Below, one piece after another: positions 1-10,144 of a stretch of DNA of 64,000 nucleotides. The notes under the pieces were generated by a model. That model did no database searches. It saw only the letters and a program-made list of their open reading frames with translations, and had not been told where the DNA came from. This stretch comes from Antilocapra americana (lineage: Eukaryota > Chordata > Mammalia > Artiodactyla > Antilocapridae), in assembly GCA_007570785.1 (NCBI GenBank), contig ML664159.1, positions 2,884,052 to 2,948,051 on the forward strand. The letters are read 5' to 3'. Every line of letters begins with the position of its first letter. The first letter of the stretch is position 1. Position numbers and translations under genes: made by a program.

Positions 1-483
1 ATAAGAAAGCTGTGGTATATATACACAATGGAATATTACTCAGCATTAAAAAAAAATTCATTTGAAGCAATTCTACTCAGATGGACGAAACTGGAGCCCA
101 TTATCCAGAGTGAAGTAAGCCAGAAGGAAAAACAACAATACAGTATATTAACACATATATATGGAATTTAGAAAGACAGTAATGAGAACCCAACATGGGA
201 GACAACAAAAGGAACGCAGATGTATAGAATAGACTTGTGGACTTTGTGGATGAGGGTAAGGGTGGGATGATATGGGAGAAGGGCATTGAAGCATGTTAAT
301 TGTCATGTGTCTAATCAATCGCCAGCCCAGGATTGATGCTCGGGACTGGTGCAGCGAGATTTCCCGGGGGGGAGGGAGGAGGGAGGGGGGACCCGGAGGG
401 GAAGCATATGTAAACCCATGGTGATATCATGACAATGTATGGCAAAAACAATAATAAAAAAAAAATTAATAATAAAAAAAAAA
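1..483 (+). mobile_element. L1 LINE 3' end (artiodactyl L1, cut by window edge)
   Basis: The sequence carries the end of L1 ORF2 (frame around [18 protein letters not shown] near the window start), then the 3' untranslated region with its GGGAGG-rich stretch near 365-400 and an A-rich tail with AATAAT/AATAAA-like units to about 483. It is nearly the same as the L1 ends at 1385-1920 and, inverted, 29886-30250. The 5' limit is outside the window. Confidence 0.85.
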
Positions 484-1095
484 TTTCTCCTAGATCTGGA
501 TCTCTGGGTGCTACCTCTCCTGACTGTTCTTCTCTTCTGCTGCTTGAACCTGGAATCATTTTCCTTCATATTGTACTTTGAATAAGATTTCAAATTCCTT
601 TTGTGTGTATTTTCTTTATTCAGAAAGTTTTAAGCTTGAAATATCTCTCCAGTATAAAGGTTTTATTTATTGTTTTCTCAAACATTATGCTTACTTAATA
701 GACTCTCCAAATGACTATAAACTTTATAAAATAACTGCTATAAAATAACTAACTATGGATACCTTTTGTATTTGTAGATTCTAGAAACCTTTTGGAATAA
801 CAGGATTCTCTTAAATGACTAATTACCCCAGATCTGATGCCTGTGTAGTGCTATCTAGCAAGCAGCTGTCTTCGTATGAAGAGAGTCTAAGAGCTTCTTT
901 TTGTCTTGTTCATTTAAAATCATTTTGCTTCTTATTTAATGTTTGCAAAGAATGCAGTCACCTTCTAGTAGAATTTGCTGTTGTAAATTTTGGATTGTTT
1001 CCCTGGGTTCTGCCTTACATCTGCATGGTGTTTAAAGCCAATGCTTCCTTTCGTTTTGTAGGCATTCAGGGCCTTTTGCCTCATAATCCAACGTC

Positions 1096-1213
1096 ATGCT
1101 GAATGACAGAAAATTGAAGTTGAGTTTATTTGACTATAGAGAAGAACTACACAGAACAATACACCTGTTTAAGAACTCCTTATCTCAAAGACTGAAGGAG
1201 CTGTCTTATGCAG
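1096..1213 (+). other. Weak candidate upstream exon
   Basis: Seen: an open frame from ATG 1096 encodes a helix-like peptide including REELHRTIHLFKNSLSQRLK and ends GCAG before a gtggct donor-like site. Ending in phase 1, it would join the exon at 5866 as G+AT (Asp) in frame. A good acceptor (cttcctttcgttttgtag) ends at 1061, but a TAA at 1084 blocks reading from there, so the ATG would have to be a start. Phase agreement alone is expected one time in three. Confidence 0.2.
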
Positions 1214-1295
1214 GTGGCTTAATCTCTCAGCTGCTAAGCCTAACTATGCGCCTTTATTTATTAAGGACAGGAACTGGGCACTATGCTTCAGAAAC

Positions 1296-1384
1296 AAAAA
1301 AGACCCCACTGATCTATCAGAACCAACAATAAACAAACAGGATGCATACACCTCATTCAGAACAGTATAGATATGTTTTTTGTA
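1296..1384 (+). repeat. Left copy of an 83-89 bp target-site duplication
   Basis: Bases 1302-1384 are identical, by my reading, to 1926-2008, with up to six more A residues before each copy. They flank the truncated L1 at 1385-1920 precisely. L1 target duplications are usually around 7-20 bp. Confidence 0.85.
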
Positions 1385-1925
1385 TAGCCAGGACATGGAA
1401 GCAACCTAGATGCCCATCAACTGACAAATGGATAAGAAAGCTGTGGTACATATACACAATGGAATATTACTCAGCATTAAAAAAAAATTCACTTGAATCA
1501 GTTCTACTCAGTTGGACGGAACTGGAGCCTATTATCCAGAGTGAAGTAAGCCAGAAGGAAAAACAATACAGTATACTAACTCATATATATGGAATTTAGA
1601 AAGATGGTAACGAGAACCCTACATGCGAGACAGCAAAAGAAACGCAGATGTATAGAACAGACTCGTGGACTCTGTGGACGAGGACAAGGGTGGGATGATA
1701 TGGGAGAATGGCATTGAAACATGTTAATTATCATATGTGAAATCAATCGCCAGCCCAGGGTTGATGCTCGGGGCTGGTGCACTGAGATGACCCAGGGGGA
1801 GGGAATCGGGAGGGAGGAAGGAGGGGGTTTCTGGAGGGGGAGCATATGTATACCCCTGGCGGTTTCATGTCATTGTATGGCAAAACCAACACAATAAAGT
1901 AAAGAAAATTAAAAAAAAAAAAAAA
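1385..1925 (+). mobile_element. 5'-truncated young L1 insertion
   Basis: This copy starts within the last part of ORF2 ([20 protein letters not shown]), carries the 3' untranslated region, and ends in AATAAAGTAAAG and a poly-A run. The perfect long direct repeat on both sides shows a single insertion that is probably recent. The ORF2 remnant is only about 70 codons, so it is dead. Confidence 0.9.
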
Positions 1926-2008
1926 GACCCCACTGATCTATCAGAACCAACAATAAACAAACAGGATGCATACACCTCATTCAGAACAGTATAGATATGT
2001 TTTTTGTA
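1926..2008 (+). repeat. Right copy of the long target-site duplication
   Basis: Partner of 1302-1384. The host sequence resumes after gta at 2008. Confidence 0.85.
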
Positions 2009-2828
2009 CTTTTAAAATAATTCTTGTTTATTATAGAAAATTTAACCAACTTTTTAAAAAAGCTATACAAATGTATTAACCAACTCCTAAGTATATACTG
2101 GTGGGCTGCTTACATTGTAGATTATTCATAATGAATCTTTTTTTTTTTTTTACTCTAGGTAGTATCTTCTCTCCTTAAGTAAAATGATTTATTTGTTGAC
2201 ATTACTTATATTTCTACCCGACAGCCTCTAGTTGTTTCTGTGTTTTAAAGTAATAAAACATTTATTTCCTTTCTCTGTTTTTACTCAGAGGTGCTGTAAA
2301 TACATAGTGAATAATCTGAAGGAACTGGCTTCCCTGCTCTTTGGGTACTGTGATTTAAAGACTGAGACAATCTATGTTTATCTTGAAATAGGGAGAAAGG
2401 GAGATTTAGGTGGGTATGTAGAGAGAAGAATATTGGAAAGCGTAATAGCTTTTCCTTCCTTGATTCGAGTTGTTATTGTATCACTTATTTTCCTTTAAAT
2501 CTAGTAAGTTCTAGAACTTTGATGCACAAGTATATTTAAATGTGATCCTAAGAATACTTTTCAATGCTATAAAAATGGGTTTTGAATTAGCTATAATTTT
2601 TACTATCTGCTAAATTATCTACCAATTATCAAGTAATTGAGAATTAACTGCATAAAATTCATATATCAGGTACCAATTCTTTGGAGTTTATTTTTAAGAT
2701 ACTCAGTTCTTCCTCTTAACAATAGCTGCATTTAGAAGTAATAATATAGAATTTATTATGTGGGCTCAGATCCATGCTTCATCTCATTTAGGATTATATC
2801 CTGACAAAAGCACCAAGGGACATTTAAT

Positions 2829-3022
2829 GGACTTCCCTGGTATCTCAGATGATAAAAAATTTGCCTGCAATGCATGAGACCTGCGTTCAGTCCCTGGGTC
2901 AGGAAGATCTCCTGGAGAAGGGAATGGCAACCCACTCCAGTATTCTTGCCTGGAGAATTCCATGGACAGAGGAGCCTGACAGGCTATAGTCCATGGGGTC
3001 ACAAAGAGTCAGACACGTCAGT
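2829..3022 (+). mobile_element. Bov-tA-type SINE
   Basis: Head with tRNA-derived internal promoter-like sequence (acttccctggtatctcag, and the gttcag...ccctgg box region), followed by the Bov-A tail (gaatggcaacccactccag, aaagagtcagacacg). Diverged in the head. Confidence 0.85.
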
Positions 3023-3324
3023 ACTGTAGGCAGTCACAATGATATTGTGTTTGTCTTAATGACTTTCATTAATTATACTAACTTTTAAACTTTCAAAAAT
3101 TAAAATAGAAATCACCTCTTGAAATTGGACATTACACTAGTTTAGTACCTATTTTATGTAATAATAAATAATATTTTTCATTTATCTTAGATATACCTCT
3201 TTAAAGATTCTAGGATATGCTAAACAAATACATGGTCATACTGACCACATTTTCATGGACAAATGTTATATCACCTTGAAGGTTTTATGTTTTTGACAGT
3301 CCCTATAAGAGAAAGATCAAGAAT

Positions 3325-3545
3325 TTGGGACAAAGCCAACCTCAGTTAAATCACAGGATCACTTATAAATAGCTCTGTGACTTTTTATAAGTTAGTTAAT
3401 TACTCTAATTCTTAGAACTTCCTGGTAAAAATAAAATGTATATCTGTTTTTCATGATAGTTGTGACTATGAATTAAATGATGTAGGAGAGAGCATCCTGC
3501 ACAGCACCTGGAAGAGTATACCGTTAATAAATGTCAACTTCCTTT
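3325..3545 (+). repeat. MIR-like old SINE
   Basis: Pattern of a diverged MIR: gctctgtgac, then a degraded middle, then catgatagttgtgac/attaaatgatgtag and the tail cctggaagagta...aataaatgtcaa. Confidence 0.55.
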
Positions 3546-3864
3546 CTTATTCTTCAAAGGATGGGCAGAAATGTTTTAGCTGTGCCGGTGTGAATAGAAC
3601 CCTCTGTAAGCCCACATGTTTTTAATAATAAAGTAAAACATTGTGCATATTCATTAGAGATTGCTTTGTTTCATAAGATTGCACTCTAAACTCTATGTGT
3701 ATGTTATTTTATCTTTTCTCTCATATAATGATATCACTTGGTAAGTGGAAAAGATATACCACACAAACACTATCTATCAAGTCCATGTTGAATTATTTAT
3801 TTAAATAAGGAGCTGTACTCAAATAGATCACCCTACCCAAGTTTAAAATCCTGTCAGTGTGGCT

Positions 3865-4020
3865 GCTGGCTAAACCATTTACTCACTGTAAGATACTAGG
3901 CAAGATAATCAGAGATCTCATTTTTCATTATCTGAAAAATGGGGCTATTTGCATTTATGTGGCAGTTTGAGGGATAATATTAATATATGTGAACATGCTG
4001 GATAAACATAAAAATGTGTA
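3865..4020 (+). repeat. MIR-like old SINE
   Basis: Contains ctgaaaaatggggctattt and a preceding ttactcactg...taggcaagataatc region resembling the MIR core. Diverged. Confidence 0.45.
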
Positions 4021-4182
4021 CCAATATGTAGTGAATTCTAATTAGAACATTTGTTTGGGTGAATTTATTTTCTGATTTAAGGAACTGGCTTATCTTCATA
4101 AAACAAAGTTAAGAAGGCAGATTAAAGATATGTATAGAAATGTTATATATTTGTAATGATGCATAAGCTAGATTCAAGATAA

Positions 4183-4988
4183 GCAGGAGAAACATCAACA
4201 ACCTCAACATCAACAACCTCGGATATGTGGATGATACCACTCTAATGGGAAAGTGAAGAGGAACTAAAGAGCCCTTGATGAGGATGAAGGAGGAGAGTCA
4301 AAGAGCCAGCTTCAAACTAAATATTAAAACAACTAAGATCATGGTATCTGGTCCCATTACTTCATGGCAAACAAAAGGGAAAAGGAGGAAGTAGTGACAG
4401 ATTTCTTCTTGGGGTATAAAATCAGTGCAGGTAGTGACTGCAGCCATGAAATCAGAAGATGATTGCATCTCGGCAGGAAAACTATGACAAACCTAGACAG
4501 CGTGCTGAAAAGCAGAGACATTGCCCCGCCAACAAAGGTCTGTATAGTCAAGGCTATAGTCTTCCCAGTGGTCACATATGGTTGTGAGAGCTGGACTGTA
4601 AAGAAGGCAGAGCGCCAAAGAATTGATGCCTTTGAACTGGAGAAGACTCCTGAGAGTCCCTTGGACAGCAAGGAGATCAAACCAGTCAATCTGAAGGGGA
4701 AAAAAAAAACCCTGAGTACTCATGGGAAGGATTGATGCTGAAGCTGAAGCTCCAGTATTTTGGTCACCTGATATGAACAGCTGACTCACTGGAAAAGTCC
4801 CTGATGCTGGAAAAGACTGAAAGTAGAAGGAGAAGAGGGTGTCAGAGGATAAGATGGCTAGATGGCAACATCAATGCAATGGACATGATGTTGGGCAAAC
4901 TTTGGAAGATGGTGAGGGCCAGGGAGGTCTGGTGTGCTGCAGTTCATGGGGTCTAAAAGAGTCAGACATGACTGGGTGACTGAACAAC
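4183..4988 (+). mobile_element. BovB (RTE) LINE 3' fragment
   Basis: Starts near the reverse transcriptase YxDD box (tatgtggatgataccact, giving YVDD) and runs to the BovB 3' end (gtcagacatgactgggtgac, tgaacaac). Two ORF pieces in different frames show frameshifts. The 5' border contains a small local duplication of caacatcaacaacctc. Confidence 0.9.
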
Positions 4989-5865
4989 ACCTAAGGATTT
5001 TAAAGTTTACTATTAAAATACGTGATTAAAACACCTGAATATATGTACAGAAATTTTTATAAATTCCAGTGTTTTAAATTATATTCTTCATAGAAATCAT
5101 TTAGTCCACCCATGTAAATTTGTTTTCCACCTCATATCCAAAAAGAATACCAACAAGGGCTGTTATTGAGTGTAGGGTTCAGGCCTTAGTCCACACCACA
5201 GGCTATTGGTGGGACTCAGATCATTCAAGCCATATGTTCTTTCTGCTCTAGTTTCAGTTCTGCATCCATACATGTGAGATGCAGCTACCTGAATAATCTT
5301 CCTCAAACATTACTTGAATTCCCCAGTTCAAGACTCTATGGAAGCCAATTTCCTGCTTGTATTTTCTTGGCTTTGAAAGTCATTAAAATGCCTATTAGAT
5401 GCTACCCAGAGTTAACAGATTCTTTATCAGAAGCCTTGCACATGGTTTATCTATTTTGGTTCTTACTGAGAGGCCTCAGCGGTACTTCTCAGTTCCAGAT
5501 CGCAAGAGTGAGCTCAGGCAGTCAAGTGTTTCAGAAGTGAGTCACATGATCAAAAATTCATATGTGTGCTGGAACATAAATTGCCTTTGAAAATATTACT
5601 AAAATTTAGCCAATTAAATGTTTGAAAATTATCATGATGTTAGGGGCAGAAAGAGGCTAATAAATGGAGTCTATCAAAACCCAGTAATTCTGTTGGGTTT
5701 CAGAGTACAGATGAGCTACATATGGTAATCCAAGTAAAATGGAATAAACAACTGCATTATTCTTCAGGAGCTGAGTGGCAACTCTAGAGGAATGTGGTTT
5801 TTTTCTATAAAAATATTTGGACACTTAAAATATACTAATCAGAAGAATACATTATGTCATTCCAG

Positions 5866-5947
5866 ATTTACAGTGTCAAGTAGAAGCACTTGGGCTAAAA
5901 CTTCAGAAGACAGTGACTGAGATGGACAACTACAAAGAAAAACTCAT
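5866..5947 (+). CDS. LEKR1: Internal exon 1 of a coiled-coil gene (LEKR1-like)
   Basis: Seen: the segment reads LQCQVEALGLKLQKTVTEMD then NYKEKL and ends with AT directly before a consensus donor (gtaaga). The next exon begins with G, so the split codon becomes ATG (Met) and the frame continues. Two acceptors are possible: tccag ending at 5865, so the exon starts with the last two bases of a codon, or ttacag ending at 5873, so the exon starts in phase 0 and is 74 nt. The peptide has a charged, heptad-like pattern typical of a coiled coil. The intron that follows is about 14.6 kb. The gene name is an inference from composition and memory of LEKR1. No catalytic motif is visible. Confidence 0.7.
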
Positions 5948-6439
5948 GTAAGATAGTGAATGTTAAACAACCTAAAGAATTTAGAAAGACCCTCTTGTAT
6001 TCTCTGTGACTCAGGACAGTAATTTGGTTGTGTGGGAATGGTCTACTGCTATTTATCTCATTTTTCTGGCTTATATTGAAGGACCTGTACATGTTTTTAA
6101 ATATATGAAATGTTTCTTTACCTATCCAGGGAAAAGTATTAAAGGTTTCCCTGTTTATTCAAATGTAGTAACTTAATATTCTCTGAATTTTTCTTTTTTC
6201 ATCTATTTATTATCTGTTCAGAAGAAACAACACTGAAGTTGCTTCTTAAAACTATCAACTTTAGATTCAAAAAGACAGTTGAGTATCTTTGAAATTGTGG
6301 AGTGCTTGTGCATTACATAAGTGAGAAAGAAAATATTGGAAAACAAATGATAAGACAATGTGTTTGTAAAATATCCAGAACAATATTTCTTTTTAAAATG
6401 ATGTTATTTCAGAAATTTCAAATATTATAGTGTAAATAT

Positions 6440-6651
6440 TTGTGCTCGGTTGCTCAGCCATGTCCAACTCTTTCTGATACTTTGGACCGTAGCCTGCCAG
6501 ACTCCTTTGTCCATAGAATTTTCAGGCAAAACTGGAGTGAGTTGCAATTTCCTCCTCCAGGCAATCTTCCCAACCTAGGGATCGAACCCACATCTCCTAT
6601 ATCTCCTGCATTGCAGGCAGATTCTTTACAGCTGAGCCATCAGGGAAGCAC
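6440..6651 (-). mobile_element. Bov-tA-type SINE
   Basis: Reverse-strand copy with a near-perfect target duplication (atagtgtaaatat at 6427-6439, atagtataaatat at 6652-6664). The head ends at tcagggaagc on the right. Confidence 0.9.
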
Positions 6652-6664
6652 ATAGTATAAATAT

Positions 6665-9600
6665 AATACATCTATAATTATAAAAAGAATTTATATAATC
6701 TTTGAAACGTAAGTAAATTTTTTACTTTGTGGCATATGATCTGGTAGCTTTGCTTTTCAGTTCCTATATTTTAGAAGGATGAGCCTCATAAGAAATATAA
6801 ATATTTAGAATGCTTAGCAACTGCATGTTGTGTTGACCTTGAACTACTCCTAAGAAAAATGTGTTCAACAAAATTCTTGACAAGGAAGAACAAATTTAAA
6901 AAATACTCTATCAAATTAATGTATACTTTGACTAATTGCAGCAAAATAATTTATTTTCAAAAGTCAAAGCCAAATATTCATGATTTACAACACTGTGGTC
7001 AATACTGCAGTAAATAATAGTTCAGTTCTCTGGGGTTGAAGGAATGAGAGGACAAGTGCTACTAGCATGACTCATTGGGCCCAGGGAGGAACTTTCTGAT
7101 GAGAAGAAACAAGAAAAAGAGAAGCAAGATGGGAATTGCCAGTAAAGAATCATTAGTTTCCACCCTCTAGTAACATCAGGGAAGAGGGTTCTTACCACAT
7201 GAAGTCTGATATGGAGGGCTGCCAAGTCTGGCCACAGCCCACTTAATATTAACACATGCCTTGTGGTATTTTTTTGTTAGTTATATTTTTAATATAATTC
7301 ATAATATGAGTGCTGAGAAATGATCAGAGTCAAAGGAGATTGAAGTTGGAGGGAGAAAATACTACATCACTAAAGTCCATCAAATGAATTACCTGGAGGA
7401 AGCCACTATACAATTTCAAAAATGCTGATGCTGTTGTTTCAGTTTATAATAAATCTGGTTCTTCCTATATGAGAACTTCTTAAAATTAGAAAATGAGCAA
7501 AGTATCCGCTTTTAGAAAACTTGAGTTACAAAAGATAGAGCCACTTAAATGGTCCCAACTGCTAGAGACCTTTCTCTGTGCTGCTCATACCTACCTCTTC
7601 CATCTCTACTCCGTCTATGCTCCTTCACTACTAGGATAAAGTTGAGTAGGTTGGTTGTTTGGGATCAGAGCCTGGGATAGCTTAAGGTACTCAGAGCTCA
7701 GTAAGTCTCCAGTAGTATTTAAATACTATTTTATTAATAGGTTAAAACCACATTTGCAACTTAGCCTTTGTTTTATGATAAATTCAGTTTGAAGTCAAAA
7801 TAATCCACTTAAAAATTCAGACATAAAATTTCTTAATAAATTTGAGATTTGCTCTATATACTCAAACTTGTCTGAACTTCCAAAAATTGAAAGGTACTAT
7901 GAAATCAGATTAAAAAAAAAATGAAATTCCTACTCTTTATGTCTTGGGTGGGGGGTGGTGGTTGGGTGCAGGAATGAGTTTCACCTATCCAACCTAATAT
8001 AATTGTTTTGTTTAAAGATTTTTAAATGTTTGGATATAAATTTTGTGGATTTTTATTTATGGGAAAAGGCAGTTTTTAAATGGATGAGTTGAGGTTCTTT
8101 TTTTTCCAAAGATGTATAAGGAAATATTTTCCAAGGTTCAGAAGAACTTGTTACATATTTTAAAATAGAGATTTTATCACTTAGGATGCTTTGAGCTATA
8201 AGTAACAGAGGTAGAGGGGTTTCAAGTTTAGTCAGTCCACTGACTCAACAATATCACTAAGAATCTTGATGTTCTTTCTGTCTCCATTCTGCTGCCCTCA
8301 GCACTGGCTTCACCCCAAGGCTAAGTCTCCTAACATCATGAAATGGCTGCAGGTCCAGGTACAACATCCAAATATAACCACTCCAGGGGCTGGAAGGGCC
8401 TGTTTTTCTGGAGTCTCCTTAGAAGTGAGATAAAAATTTCCTGGAAGCCTCCAAATAAACTTCTCATTACATATCTTGGCTAGAATCCTTTATAACCCTC
8501 TCCTAAATGAATCAGTGGCAAGGGCAACAGGACTACCAGAGTTAGGTCAAGCAGAATTTGTCCTGAGAACAGATGATAATGGGGCTCTGATGACCATGAA
8601 GAAAACTATAGTACATGTCCAGGAGGTAACCAGTAATGTTTACTCAAGAAGTAGAGTGTTAGTGATGCTGTGAAAAGTAATGACATTTTCTACAAATTTT
8701 GTGTTACATCTAGATTAATTTAGGGAAGGCCTCCATAAAATAATAAAAAGTATGGATGCTGTCAAATGCAACTTTATTAGTTCTAACTATATATTTATAT
8801 ATAGAGAGAACTAGGAAATACACTTTTGTTTCATATATATGTATATAGGATAAGATAGGTAAATAAGACTAACAAGAAAGACTGCTATAAAAGGTGAGAA
8901 ATTTTTAGGAATTCCTAAAAGGAAAGACATAGGAAGGACAATAAAAAGGCTCCATTCCCACAGATATTCTGGTTTTACTTTGGGGTTTGGGGTCTCTCTG
9001 AGCAATCTGCATTTAAAGCACGCCCTCCACACACACACATGATTCTGATTCAGGTGATCCAATGAAACCTACTCTGAGGAATCATATTCGGAACATTTAA
9101 ACCATTGGCCCCTCACCAAGACACCTCTCCCCCAATCAACAGTTCCTGTGTGAAGCAAATTTTGCAAGCCATCTGCACCCAGAATAAAGCAATGAATATG
9201 AGGACTGGAGCTGGGGAGCCTGGCAGCTACTGCACCCCAGAAGAGCTCAGGGTTCCCACATCCTAAGGCAAACCTCCAGTGCCCCCAGAATACTCTGCCC
9301 CTTCATCACAACCTTTAAAAACAGTCTAGGCAACAGTAAACAGCAAAGCAGATGAGAAAACAGAGAAACTTAGGCTTAGGGTAAACACCCAACCAATGAT
9401 TACTAGGTATGTGAGAAAAACCTCCCCCCAGCCTTGTTCCAGATGGCTCTGAACTCACACAAGAAAATTTTAACACAAAGAGAAATTGTTAAATAGCAAA
9501 TGGAAGATGTTAAGACAAATTTTCAAAGTTAGAATATCCTTCAAAGTACATCCAGATTGTAAGCATGAAAGAATAATAGCCTGTTACAAAAAAAGAAGCT

Positions 9601-10133
9601 ATTAGGAATTTTAGAAATGAAAAATATGGTTAGAAAAATGATTCCTCTCATGTTAAAAAATGTATATGAAGGTACATAAAAACACATATGGATTCAAATT
9701 CATTGAATAAATGATTGGTAGAAATGCAATAGTTCCTTCTAGAAGTGAGACTCAGGGGTATGCAGAGACTCTTATTTTACTGTATATATATTGCTTAAAT
9801 AGCTTACAGTGTCAATGTATTCATCTTCACATATGTAATGAAAAGAACAAAATTCACTTAAAATGACATATTTTATCAGTTACTGGTGAATATGTCTAAA
9901 ATGGTTATATAAAATATGCTTTCCAATTTGAGGACCTTTGTAACCTGCTTATATTTTACTTTTATTAGCAGCCACTTCCTCCTCATTTAACTAATGACTG
10001 TAAGCAATAATCAGCCATGACCAGCATGAATTTCTAATTTATAAAGCTCCTACTTGACCAAATAACAGCAAAATTTCACAGAGTTGAGGTGATCTAGGAA
10101 CATTATTATTGCCTTCTGAGATATAATGTTCTC
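6665..10133. other. Intron, no gene seen
   Basis: AT-rich intron. I see no splice-bounded coding segment. Around 8170-8470 and 8930-9110 the sequence has the look of old interspersed repeats, the second faintly MER5-like, but I cannot assign them. A short CA run lies near 9030. Confidence 0.5.
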
Positions 10134-10144
10134 CTGATTTTCCT
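10134..10144 (+). repeat. Target-site duplication of the 2.7-kb BovB, left
   Basis: ctgattttcct here is repeated at 12881-12891, bounding the element. Confidence 0.75.
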
